Shown here: piece after piece, positions 1-8,048 of the stretch
Layout of the letters: the number at the start of each line of letters is the position of its first letter
Position numbering within the stretch: position 1 is the stretch's first letter
Assembly: GCA_910574895.1 (NCBI GenBank)
Contig: CAJTDQ010000006.1
Span: 76,811 to 140,810 of the forward strand
Direction: 5' to 3'
Source of the DNA: Eubacteriaceae bacterium
GTDB lineage: Bacteria; Bacillota; Clostridia; Lachnospirales; Lachnospiraceae
Length of the DNA stretch: 64,000 nt
Notes under the pieces: model-generated
Seen by the model: the letters and a program-made list of their open reading frames with translations, nothing else
Told to the model about the DNA's origin: nothing
Database searches by the model: none
Position numbers and translations under genes: made by a program

Positions 1-169
1 GGCAGGAAAGACAAAAACAAAACGTACAAATAAAACGAAGTATACAATTACAAAGTTAAAAAACAGAACAACTTATTATATCAGAGTTAGAGCATATAGA
101 TATCAATTTGGTGAGAGAGTTTATGGAAAATGGTCTAAAGTAAAAAGACTTAAGATAAAGAAGAAGTAG
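1..169 (+). CDS. C-terminal end of a surface protein with a fibronectin III-like module (partial)
   Basis: An open frame runs from the window edge to a TAG at 167-169, giving the last 55 residues of a protein. The end reads YYIRVRAY then VYGKWSKVKRLKIKKK, nearly the same as the C-terminus of the subtilase at 13574-17434 (YYIKARAY, VYGKWSKVRVVKVKKK). This is the edge strand of a lysine-rich fibronectin III-like module seen at the ends of secreted Lachnospiraceae proteins (family knowledge). The body of the protein and its function lie outside the window. The next gene starts 4 bases after the stop, so the two are probably translated from one message. Confidence 0.75.
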   Translation, partial: AGKTKTKRTNKTKYTITKLKNRTTYYIRVRAYRYQFGERVYGKWSKVKRLKIKKK

Positions 170-173
170 TGAT

Positions 174-1109
174 ATGAAAAGCAGAAAAATAAAGTTAAAA
201 AAAGTATTAATTATTGATGGAATAATCCTTGTACTCATATTATCAATGTTTATATTTGTGAGATGCAGACATAGAGATGCTTTTACGGACAAAGGGTATT
301 ATAAGAATATATCGTTAAAGGGAACTTGGTATAAGGTAGATTTGGATGAAATGTATCAGGTAAAATTCAGCGGGAAAGATTATGAGGAAAAGGATGTTTA
401 CGGAGAACATTCTAAAAAAGGTAAGTATGAGGTTGGTAATCATGCTTTGGAGTTGGGGAGTAAGCAATATTCTATGAAGTATGTCAATGAAAGAAAAGAA
501 CTGGAAGATATTATTGATGATGATATTGGACAGTATGAATTAAAAGAATACTTTTATATCATTGATGACGATGGGAATAAAATTTATTATTTTAAACAGG
601 AAGAAGATGCAGCTGATCAACTAGATTATAACTGCCAGACAAATGCTTATTATGAAAAATCGGGAATGTTTGATGAAAATGGATTTGCTATAGATGAAGA
701 AGGAATGTTGTTAGCTTATAATGGAGATAAACAGCAGGTAACGATTCCAGAATCTGTATCAGGTATTGCAGAAAATGCCTTTTCGGCAGATTATAACAGA
801 GCATTAAATACAGAAAAGGTTATAATACCTGGAAGTGTTAAAAAAATAGAAAGTGGTGCCTTTTTATTTTCAAATGTAGATATTGTTATAATTAACGAAG
901 GTGTAGAGGAGATCCAGGACTGGGCATTTGGAGACAGCCATATAAAAGAGATATATCTTCCAAAACAAATTTTACACATGAGTACTAAAATGTTTGAAAC
1001 AGAGGAAGGTGTGGACGGATTAAAAATTCATTGTCCTTCCGGATCACAGACAGAATTGATTATAAAAAATAATCCGCCGGCAGGCGATTATGAACTGATT
1101 AAAGAATAA
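174..1109 (+). CDS. Membrane-anchored protein with BspA-like leucine-rich repeats
   Basis: 311 residues. A basic N-terminus is followed by one hydrophobic segment (about residues 10-28, VLIIDGIILVLILSMFIFV) that acts as an uncleaved signal anchor, so most of the protein lies outside the cell. The central part is acidic and unrecognised. From about residue 185 there are BspA-type leucine-rich repeats, with the typical phrases VTIPESVSGIAENAF, VIIPGSVKKIESGAF and VEEIQDWAF. In this family such repeats mediate binding to surfaces or proteins; the ligand here is unknown. The start is 4 bases after the preceding surface-protein stop with only a weak ribosome binding site, which suggests translational coupling. 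Confidence 0.75.
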   Translation: MKSRKIKLKKVLIIDGIILVLILSMFIFVRCRHRDAFTDKGYYKNISLKGTWYKVDLDEMYQVKFSGKDYEEKDVYGEHSKKGKYEVGNHALELGSKQYSMKYVNERKELEDIIDDDIGQYELKEYFYIIDDDGNKIYYFKQEEDAADQLDYNCQTNAYYEKSGMFDENGFAIDEEGMLLAYNGDKQQVTIPESVSGIAENAFSADYNRALNTEKVIIPGSVKKIESGAFLFSNVDIVIINEGVEEIQDWAFGDSHIKEIYLPKQILHMSTKMFETEEGVDGLKIHCPSGSQTELIIKNNPPAGDYELIKE

Positions 1110-1282
1110 AATTTTTTGCAAAAAGTTGTGTATATTATTTTCTGTGTTTTGGGTAAAATACAAAAAACTGATTAGACTAAACATCAGACGTGGTATTTTA
1201 CTAAAAATTTACGAAAGATTTACTTAGTAATAACCTCAATATTACATTGAAACATTAATGTGGTTTTATGGAGGTACAGAAA

Positions 1283-3031
1283 ATGGATATATTCAATATT
1301 TTATCTTTAGTTGGAGGACTTGCATTATTTTTATTTGGAATGCAGGTTATGGGAGAAGCTTTAGAAAAAAGGGCAGGAAATCAATTAAAAAATATTTTAG
1401 AAAAACTGACATCGAGCAGGTTTAAAGGCTTTTTATTAGGAGCGGGAGTAACAGCGATTATTCAGAGTTCCTCAGCGACAACGGTTATGGTCGTTGGATT
1501 TGTAAATTCGGGTATTATGAATTTAAAACAGGCTATCGGTATTATTATGGGAGCAAATGTAGGTACAACAATAACTTCCTGGATATTGAGTTTGTCAGGA
1601 ATAGAAAGTTCAAATGTTCTTGTAAGTCTGTTAAAGCCGACATCTTTTACGCCGGTATTAGCACTGATAGGAATTATCTTGTTAATGAGGAAGAAGAACA
1701 GTAAAAGTGCTGATACAGGAATGATTTTGCTTGGCTTTGCAGTACTTATGTTTGGAATGGATGCGATGTCAGCAGCAGTAAGCCCATTAAGGGATGTACC
1801 GGAATTTCAGCAGATACTGACAATGTTCAGTAATCCTATTCTTGGGGTTTTGGCAGGTGCATTTCTTACTGCGGTAATTCAAAGTTCTTCTGCATCGGTT
1901 GGAATACTTCAGGCGCTGGCGTCTACAGGAGCAGTTAGTTATGGAAGTGCCATACCAATTATTATGGGACAGAATATTGGAACTTGCGTGACTGCTATGA
2001 TTTCAGCAGTTGGTGCTAATAAAAATGCAAAGAGAACAGCGGTAGTACATCTGGCATTTAATATCATTGGAACTACAGTCTGGTTAACAGTCTTCTGTAT
2101 TGTGAATGCAGTTATAGACTTTTCATTTATTAATGAAAGTGCCAGTTTGTTAGGGATTGCAGTGATTCATACAATTTTTAATGTGTTGTGTACAGCACTT
2201 TTGTTCCCTTTTGCAAAGTTGTTAGAAAAAATAGCATGTTTCATTGTAAGGGATTCAAAAGTGGGAGATTCCAAAGAAATACTTGATGAGAGATTAATGG
2301 CTACACCTGCAATCGCATTGGAACAATGTCGAAAGTTAGTATACAGAATGTTGGAAAAGGCAGAGTCAGGAGTAAGAAAATCCTGTGCTATGATACAGGA
2401 GTTTTCTGAAAAAGAGCTGGAAGATGTTGTTTTTTCAGAGCAGGAAGTAGATAAATATGAGGATGAACTGGGAACATACTTAGTACAGATTGGCAGGCAG
2501 AATCTTAGTGAACAGGATAGTCATGTTGTAAGTGAACTGTTGCATATTGTAGGAGATATAGAACGTATTTCTGACCATTCTGTAGGTATTGTTAAATCAG
2601 CAGAAAAAATTGAAAGAAAGAATTTGAAATTTTCTGATAAGGCAACGGAAGAAATCCAGGTTATGATAGAAGCTGTTGAGGACATTTTGGAAAAGGCTAA
2701 AATTGCTTTTAGAGAGAATGATACAGACATGGCACTTTCTGTGGAAGCCATGGAACATGTCATTGATCATTTGAAACATGAATTAAAGAAGAGACATATT
2801 GACAGATTAAAGAATGGTAAGTGTTCTATTGAACAGGGATTTATAATGACAGACATTATTACATCATTGGAGAGAATATCTGATCATTGTTCAAATGTGG
2901 CAGGCTGTGTTGAGGAAATCGGACGTGGAAGTCTGGGAATACACGCATATACAAGAGAGATTGTAAAAGAGCCTGATAGTGAATTTGATAAAAAATACCA
3001 AGAGTATCGAAAAAGATATGAACTTAGTTAA
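1283..3031 (+). CDS. Na/phosphate cotransporter family protein with PhoU-like tail
   Basis: 582 residues. The N-terminal two thirds hold about eight membrane segments with two inverted copies of the Na/Pi cotransporter core, each carrying the diagnostic QSSSA motif (GAGVTAIIQSSSATT and GAFLTAVIQSSSAS). The C-terminal part, about residues 340-560, is helical and PhoU-like. The family (NptA/YjbB type) moves inorganic phosphate with sodium across the cytoplasmic membrane; direction and substrate here are inferred. An ATG 15 bases upstream (1268) overlaps the GGAGG at 1270-1275, so the ATG at 1283 is chosen. The 158-base gap before it holds only a short inverted repeat (1227-1232/1240-1245) and no clear promoter. 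Confidence 0.88.
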   Translation: MDIFNILSLVGGLALFLFGMQVMGEALEKRAGNQLKNILEKLTSSRFKGFLLGAGVTAIIQSSSATTVMVVGFVNSGIMNLKQAIGIIMGANVGTTITSWILSLSGIESSNVLVSLLKPTSFTPVLALIGIILLMRKKNSKSADTGMILLGFAVLMFGMDAMSAAVSPLRDVPEFQQILTMFSNPILGVLAGAFLTAVIQSSSASVGILQALASTGAVSYGSAIPIIMGQNIGTCVTAMISAVGANKNAKRTAVVHLAFNIIGTTVWLTVFCIVNAVIDFSFINESASLLGIAVIHTIFNVLCTALLFPFAKLLEKIACFIVRDSKVGDSKEILDERLMATPAIALEQCRKLVYRMLEKAESGVRKSCAMIQEFSEKELEDVVFSEQEVDKYEDELGTYLVQIGRQNLSEQDSHVVSELLHIVGDIERISDHSVGIVKSAEKIERKNLKFSDKATEEIQVMIEAVEDILEKAKIAFRENDTDMALSVEAMEHVIDHLKHELKKRHIDRLKNGKCSIEQGFIMTDIITSLERISDHCSNVAGCVEEIGRGSLGIHAYTREIVKEPDSEFDKKYQEYRKRYELS

Positions 3032-3092
3032 ATATTAAGTTGTATTAGGACTATGTAATATAAATAAGCAGGATAAATGAGAGGAGAGCAAT

Positions 3093-3596
3093 ATGAATAT
3101 AGATGTATTTAGAAATTTATCATATGGAGTTTATGTAGTTTCAACAATGGATGAAGGAAGAGCTACAGGATGTACAGCAAACTCAGCAATGCAGATTACA
3201 GCATCCCCTGCAACAGTCGCAATCAGTATCAATCATGACAATTATACAAATAAATGTATCAGGGAATGTGGGAAGTTTGCTGTGAATATCATTGCTGAAG
3301 ATTCTGAATCAATGTTAATTGGAAAGTTTGGATTTTTCTCAGGAAAGGACACAAATAAGTTCCAGGATGTAGATTTCAAGATAGTAGAAGAAATGCCAAT
3401 ACTTGATGATACTTGTGGTTATATTATTTGTAATGTTATAGATACTATGGAAACTGTTACCCATACAGTATTTTTAGGTGAGGTTGTAGAAGGTGATGTT
3501 CAGGGAAACGATCGTGTGCCAATGACATATGCATATTATCATAATGTGATTAAAGGAAGAAGTCCAAAGAATGCACCAACCTATATTGAGGAATAA
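3093..3596 (+). CDS. Flavin reductase-like FMN-binding protein
   Basis: 167 residues forming a single flavin reductase (FMN-binding split barrel) domain. The N-terminal phrase YGVYVVSTMDEGRATGCTANS and the central SINHDNYTNKCI strand are typical. In Clostridia the same domain is often fused to rubredoxin (high-molecular-weight rubredoxin); no rubredoxin CxxC pair is present here, so the electron acceptor is unknown. It probably reduces or carries flavin in the cytoplasm. GAGAGGAG precedes the ATG. The gene ends at a bidirectional terminator facing the patatin gene. Confidence 0.82.
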   Translation: MNIDVFRNLSYGVYVVSTMDEGRATGCTANSAMQITASPATVAISINHDNYTNKCIRECGKFAVNIIAEDSESMLIGKFGFFSGKDTNKFQDVDFKIVEEMPILDDTCGYIICNVIDTMETVTHTVFLGEVVEGDVQGNDRVPMTYAYYHNVIKGRSPKNAPTYIEE

Positions 3597-3659
3597 GGAG
3601 GATGCAAAATAGCATCAAAAGTATATTTATAGAGAATCACGAATAGTATTGAAACGAAT

Positions 3660-3702
3660 AAAATATCCACGTGCGTAATGGCATGTGGATATTTTATTAT
3701 TT
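3660..3702. terminator. Bidirectional terminator
   Basis: An 11-bp inverted repeat (AAAATATCCAC 3660-3670 and GTGGATATTTT 3684-3694) lies between convergent genes, with A/T runs on both sides. Its right arm almost abuts the stop of the patatin gene. Confidence 0.75.
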
Positions 3703-4545
3703 AAGAAAAGTTGTTAATTTTATAAGATGCTCCATACCTTCCTTTCGTCCAATATCATATAAGGACTTCAATTTATCAGGATCCCGTTCGGTACGTTTAA
3801 TGGTAATAGGCTCCTTTGGCTGAATAATATAAACTTCACCACGGGCTTCCATTTCCTTTAAGTCATCTAATGTCTGGTTATATATTTCATGACGGATTTC
3901 CATGTCACGGACAAGGTTTGGATATTTTCGTCCCATTTTTAATCTTATAAATGGCAGACTACTGCTTTTCTTTTTTCTGTAACCATTGTGCTGGGTAAGA
4001 ATAACGATGTTCTTCTTATAGCCCATTTCCCTGAATTTGTGAATTGGTATGGGATCGGATATGCCGCCGTCCAGCATTTGAACGCCGTCAATTTCTACAA
4101 TACGTGAGACTAACGGCATGGATGCAGAGGCTCGATACCATTCTATATCGTTTTTGTCACCATTTGGACACAGATGATATATTGGTTTTCCTGTATTGAT
4201 ATCTGTTGTAACAACATAGAAATCCATAGGATTTTTTTTGTAAGTTTTTACATCAAATATATCCAATTTATTTGGTAATTCTTTATAACAGAAATCAGCC
4301 CCATACAAATCTCCTGTTTTCATAAGAGAGCGTAGCCCTACATATCTGGGGTCACGGGAGTATTTCATATTATATCGAATGGTACGGCCAATCTGTTTAG
4401 ATTTAAAATTACAACCAAAAGTTGCACCGGCAGAGACGCCGATAGCACCATTTACAGTAATATTGTTCTCCATTAATATATCTAAAATGCCTGCTGTGTA
4501 CATGCCACGCATAGCACCACCTTCTAGTACAAGTCCAGTCTTCAT
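3697..4545 (-). CDS. Patatin-like phospholipase family protein
   Basis: 282 residues. The patatin catalytic dyad is visible: the nucleophile elbow GVSAG with Ser38 and the DGG motif with Asp159. The oxyanion-hole glycine-rich stretch (LEGGAMRGMYTAG, residues 7-19) lies at the N-terminus. This matches bacterial RssA/YlbK-like lipid acyl hydrolases. No signal peptide is present, so it is probably cytoplasmic or peripheral to the membrane; its substrate is not known. AGGAG stands before the ATG. Confidence 0.87.
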   Translation of the reverse strand: MKTGLVLEGGAMRGMYTAGILDILMENNITVNGAIGVSAGATFGCNFKSKQIGRTIRYNMKYSRDPRYVGLRSLMKTGDLYGADFCYKELPNKLDIFDVKTYKKNPMDFYVVTTDINTGKPIYHLCPNGDKNDIEWYRASASMPLVSRIVEIDGVQMLDGGISDPIPIHKFREMGYKKNIVILTQHNGYRKKKSSSLPFIRLKMGRKYPNLVRDMEIRHEIYNQTLDDLKEMEARGEVYIIQPKEPITIKRTERDPDKLKSLYDIGRKEGMEHLIKLTTFLK

Positions 4546-4635
4546 TATATATACTCCTAATGATTAAAAGTTATTATGTTACTCTTTATTATAACACAAT
4601 AATATTGAAGATAATCATAAAATAAAGAGAGAAGT

Positions 4636-5316
4636 TTAACTGTTTGAGGATGGTATATAAGGGATTAATGCTCCTGCAACATTGGAAATCGGCATTGTCT
4701 GTAACCATACTTTTCCAGGTCCGGTTACTACAGTGTTAAATAAACCTTCACCGCCAAGAAATTTGTTTTTTAAACCAGGTACAGTCTGTATATCCATCTG
4801 ACAACTTTCAGTCATGGCAGCAAGATGTCCGGTATCAATAACAATCTGTTCTCCTGCCCTTAATTCGTGTTCTATAACGTGTCCGTCAAATTCAGCAAAT
4901 GCCAGACCATTTCCAGAAATCTTCTGCATAATAAAACCTTCTCCACCGAAGAAACCGGAACCTAGTTTTTTTCTAAAATGCATTGAAAGTTCAACGCTTG
5001 ATTCAGATGCAAGAAAAGCAGATTTCTGCATAATCATGGCATTGCCGGGAGTGATTTCGAAGGCTTTAATAGACCCTGGAAAGCTAGAGGCAATGGCAAT
5101 CATGCCATCATTTCCTTGTGCAGTATAAATGTTCTGGAAAATTGTATCTCCAGATAATGCTCTTCCAAACATCTTTCCGATACCACCGCCTGTAGTTTCC
5201 ATTTTCATGTTTGGTGACATCCAAGCCATTCCGCCGCCTTCAGTAATAATCTTTTCTCCTGCTTGTAGTTCGCATATAACTACTGGTAATGTTTCTCCTT
5301 GAATTGTATATTTCAT
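4636..5316 (-). CDS. TIGR00266/AIM24 family protein
   Basis: 226 residues from an ATG preceded by AAAGGAGG; an upstream in-frame ATG (5352) would put that site inside the gene. The sequence is a glycine-rich beta-helix-like protein of the AIM24/TIGR00266 family (EKIITEGGGMAWMS, GGEGFIMQKISGNGLAFAEF). Members are widespread, cytosolic and of uncertain biochemical role. It is a single gene between two terminators. Confidence 0.85.
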   Translation of the reverse strand: MKYTIQGETLPVVICELQAGEKIITEGGGMAWMSPNMKMETTGGGIGKMFGRALSGDTIFQNIYTAQGNDGMIAIASSFPGSIKAFEITPGNAMIMQKSAFLASESSVELSMHFRKKLGSGFFGGEGFIMQKISGNGLAFAEFDGHVIEHELRAGEQIVIDTGHLAAMTESCQMDIQTVPGLKNKFLGGEGLFNTVVTGPGKVWLQTMPISNVAGALIPYIPSSNS

Positions 5317-5424
5317 TGTTTTACCTCCTTTGTAATATACTATGTTTTTCAATGGTTGAATTTGTTTATTGTTTTTATAATATCATATTTACCGAGTGAT
5401 TATCTATAAGGAATTTTGAGGGGA

Positions 5425-5467
5425 GAAAAACAGTCACAGTATTGTTTTACAATGAATACTGTGACTT
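5425..5467 (-). terminator. Rho-independent terminator of the polysaccharide deacetylase gene
   Basis: A 12-bp perfect inverted repeat (AGTCACAGTATT 5432-5443 and AATACTGTGACT 5455-5466). Read on the minus strand it is followed by GTTTTTC; on the plus strand by TTTT, so it may act in both directions. Confidence 0.8.
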
Positions 5468-5491
5468 TTATTGTATTGTTCAAAAAAATTA

Positions 5492-6343
5492 TTATTTCTT
5501 TTCTTTTGGAGAAGTATTTGAAGATTCTTTTTGTGTGGAAGTATTTTCTTTCTGTTTATCACTGACCTGGCTGCCGTCATGTTCCATATGATAATTGTCC
5601 TTATATATTAATTTTGAAATTGGAACAATTTCGTATCCTTTTTCCTGTAAACCTTCAATTACTTTAGGCAATGCCTCAGCGGTGTATTTTGCACCATTGT
5701 GCATGAGAATAATAGAGCCATTTTTCAAATCTTTGTGATTTAACACAGTATTGACAATGGAGTCTACACCGTAATTTTTCCAATCTAAGCTGTCCACGTT
5801 CCATTGTATCGTATAATAACCACAATTTTTTGCCTGAATAATTAAATTATTGTCATAGTCACCATAAGGCGGTCGGAATAAACACATTGTAGTGCCGGTA
5901 AGGTTTTTGACTTTTTCGGTTACTTTATTTAATTCGTCACACATGCCGGATGTACTCAGTTGTGGCATATGTTTGTGGTTCTCGCTATGGTTTCCAAGGT
6001 CGTGTCCGGCTTTTTGAATTGCTTTTACATCATCGGGATAACTTTCAACCCAGCCGCCAGTCATGAAAAAAGTAACATGAATTTTATATTTTTTGAGTGT
6101 ATCTAAAATTGTTTTTGTATCTTCATTCCCCCATGCTGCATCAAAGGAAAGTGCAACCTGTTTTTTATCTGTCTGAACGTTATAAATTGGTAGTTCTTTG
6201 GTAGCGGTAGAAGCGGTTAGTGCTTCCCATCCATCTCTGAATAGATTTTCCTCATAATAATATGTAAGACCAACTACAGCCAGTAATACACACAGCCATA
6301 GTATGCTCCTTTTAAATAAACTTGTTTGCTCTGGATTTGCCAT
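5492..6343 (-). CDS. PdaB-like polysaccharide deacetylase
   Basis: 283 residues from an ATG with AGGAG six bases upstream; a longer frame to 6418 lacks this site. A membrane anchor (about residues 10-28) precedes a NodB-type carbohydrate esterase 4 domain: VALSFDAAWGNEDT, HVTFFMTGGWVESYPD, GHDLGNHSENHKHM (metal-binding H-S-x-x-H), FRPPYGDYDN and a final LMHNG. The catalytic-base Asp is present but the second Asp of the usual FDDG is Ala, as in PdaB-type sporulation deacetylases (family knowledge). It probably removes acetyl groups from peptidoglycan or a related glycan at the outer face of the membrane. The C-terminal tail is Ser/Thr/Lys-rich. Confidence 0.85.
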   Translation of the reverse strand: MANPEQTSLFKRSILWLCVLLAVVGLTYYYEENLFRDGWEALTASTATKELPIYNVQTDKKQVALSFDAAWGNEDTKTILDTLKKYKIHVTFFMTGGWVESYPDDVKAIQKAGHDLGNHSENHKHMPQLSTSGMCDELNKVTEKVKNLTGTTMCLFRPPYGDYDNNLIIQAKNCGYYTIQWNVDSLDWKNYGVDSIVNTVLNHKDLKNGSIILMHNGAKYTAEALPKVIEGLQEKGYEIVPISKLIYKDNYHMEHDGSQVSDKQKENTSTQKESSNTSPKEKK

Positions 6344-6424
6344 AGGCTTCTCCTCAAAGTGCTTGTTATAGTCTATGATGAAAATCCTGATTTCATGAAA
6401 AGAGACAAACTGTGACATTGATAA

Positions 6425-7300
6425 TTAAATGGATGTTACATGTTCCAGTAAGAAATCTCTGGCAATATCTGAAAGAACAGATTCTTTATGTGTAATAAAA
6501 GCACTCATAATATACATGTTAGGGTCGTTTATTTTTTTGATACACATATCCTTGGCAATATCCGTATCATCTTCCGTCATTGAAATTAACGCAACACATC
6601 CAAATGATCTCGCCCATTCTACAGCAGTATTTTTTGGAGAAGTGATAATAGCAACATTTGGTGACAACAGATAATGTCCAAAGACTGTATAGACGATATC
6701 CAGACAGTCAAAAGGAATCGCCAAAGGAAAATCAGATAATTCACTTACTTCCAGTATTTCATTACAAGCAGAAAGCTTGTGTTTTTTAGGGAAAACAGCA
6801 ACGATATCCTCTTTTTCGTAGGGATAAATATTGAGAGAACCATATCCTGGTATACTGGATCGTATCAGACCGATTTCTGTGATTCTGTTTAACACATTTG
6901 GAATAACAAATTCACTTGGAATCTCATAAAGGTCATAGTTAACTTTCGGATGCTTCTCTATAAATGAGTCAAAAAACTTATGCATAAAATAAGCAGAGTT
7001 TCCGGCTGGAATTGATATTTTTAAAAGGTTCGTAAACAGAGTCTTTTCATTCGCTAATTCATTTTTCAAGTTTTCTTCTAACTGACATATTTGCTTTGCT
7101 TTCTGATAAAAAATCCGTCCGGCATCGGTTAATTCAATGGAGCGGCTTCCACGAATAATCAGCGTTGTTCCGTAGTTTTTTTCAATATTTTTTAATTGGT
7201 TGCTTAGAGATGGCTGAGCAATTAATAATTTATTGGCAGCTGCCAGGATACTTCCACATTCTACAATAGTAACAAAGTTTTTATAAGATTCTAAAGTCAT
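6425..7300 (-). CDS. LysR family transcriptional regulator
   Basis: 291 residues: an N-terminal winged helix-turn-helix (residues 1-60, including AANKLLIAQPSLSNQLKNIE) and a C-terminal type 2 periplasmic-binding-like effector domain. It is divergent from the adenine-salvage operon, with A/T-rich inverted repeats between them (for example around 7319-7338), the usual layout for a LysR regulator and its target. It also lies 81 bases upstream of the deacetylase gene on the same strand. Regulation of the adenine operon is inferred, and the effector is unknown. Confidence 0.88.
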   Translation of the reverse strand: MTLESYKNFVTIVECGSILAAANKLLIAQPSLSNQLKNIEKNYGTTLIIRGSRSIELTDAGRIFYQKAKQICQLEENLKNELANEKTLFTNLLKISIPAGNSAYFMHKFFDSFIEKHPKVNYDLYEIPSEFVIPNVLNRITEIGLIRSSIPGYGSLNIYPYEKEDIVAVFPKKHKLSACNEILEVSELSDFPLAIPFDCLDIVYTVFGHYLLSPNVAIITSPKNTAVEWARSFGCVALISMTEDDTDIAKDMCIKKINDPNMYIMSAFITHKESVLSDIARDFLLEHVTSI

Positions 7301-7377
7301 AAACGCTCCTTCTTATATAATAAAAATATTATATAAACTAAGTGATAATAGTAATTTTATTATATATTACCATAAAT

Positions 7378-7383
7378 TATAAT
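7378..7383 (+). promoter_or_regulatory. Putative -10 box of the adenine-salvage operon
   Basis: TATAAT stands 99 bases before the start codon. The -35 region (TTTTAT, 7355-7360) is poor, which would fit a promoter needing an activator such as the divergent LysR protein. Confidence 0.45.
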
Positions 7384-7406
7384 AGATGTATATTGAGAAA
7401 ATTTTG

Positions 7407-7440
7407 CAAAGGTGCAGTGCTTGGGTATTGCACCTTTTTT
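7407..7440 (+). terminator. Leader terminator-like hairpin before the adenine-salvage operon
   Basis: GCAAAGGTGCA and TGCACCTTTTTT form a stem of about nine pairs with a U-tract. No plus-strand gene lies upstream, so it sits in the leader of the downstream operon, after the putative -10. CCTTTTT (7433-7439) can instead pair with AAAAAGG (7444-7450). It looks like an attenuator; no known purine riboswitch core is visible upstream. Confidence 0.55.
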
Positions 7441-7481
7441 GAGAAAAAGGATAGTAAATATAGAAAGCAGGGGCAGAAAAT

Positions 7482-8048
7482 ATGAAATATTATGATTTAT
7501 CGGTTTGTGGTGTACACCGCAAGCTTCCTTATGTGGATTTTGACGATGAAACAGCATATGCCAGTTTTGTTGTAATCAGTGATACAGAGCTGATTACGTT
7601 AGCGGGAGAACAGCTGGCAAAAAAAGTGAACGGAGCAGATATTATTGTAACGATTGAAGCGAAAGGTATTGCACTGGCTTATGAGATTTCAAGACGACTT
7701 TCCATGAAAGATTTTGTTGTAGTCAGAAAAAGTATTAAGCCTTATGTAAAATCTTATATTCAGGATGTCGTTCATTCCATTACAACGAATGGAGAACAGC
7801 ATGTATTTCTGGATGATAGTGATGCTTTAAGAATTAAAGGAAAAAAAGTAGCCATTATAGATGATGTAATATCAAAAGGAGAATCATTGGCTGCAGCAGA
7901 AAGACTGGTGGAGGCAGCAGGAGGAATTGTTTGTGCGAAAATGGCTATTCTCGCAGAGGGAAAGGCAGCATTAAGAGAAGATATCACATTTTTAGAAAAA
8001 CTTCCTCTGTTCAAAAAAGTTGGAGATGATTATGAAGTACTTGATTAA
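7482..8048 (+). CDS. Adenine/xanthine-type phosphoribosyltransferase
   Basis: 188 residues of a type I phosphoribosyltransferase, with the PRPP-binding loop VAIIDDVISKGES at about residues 124-136. The front half resembles adenine phosphoribosyltransferase-like proteins (GADIIVTIEAKGIALAYE, VVVRKS). It joins a purine base to PRPP in the cytoplasm to form a nucleotide. It is the first gene of an operon with adenine deaminase (17-base overlap) and a purine permease, so a role in purine base salvage is well supported. Whether the base is adenine, hypoxanthine or xanthine cannot be decided from sequence alone. Confidence 0.8.
   Translation: MKYYDLSVCGVHRKLPYVDFDDETAYASFVVISDTELITLAGEQLAKKVNGADIIVTIEAKGIALAYEISRRLSMKDFVVVRKSIKPYVKSYIQDVVHSITTNGEQHVFLDDSDALRIKGKKVAIIDDVISKGESLAAAERLVEAAGGIVCAKMAILAEGKAALREDITFLEKLPLFKKVGDDYEVLD

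Noticed and set aside
4814-5128. 104-codon plus-strand frame inside the AIM24 gene
   Set aside because: It is the antisense of a well-supported family gene and has no ribosome binding site.
7384-7481. Purine riboswitch before the adenine operon
   Set aside because: The conserved purine aptamer core and loop sequences are missing; only a terminator-like hairpin is present.
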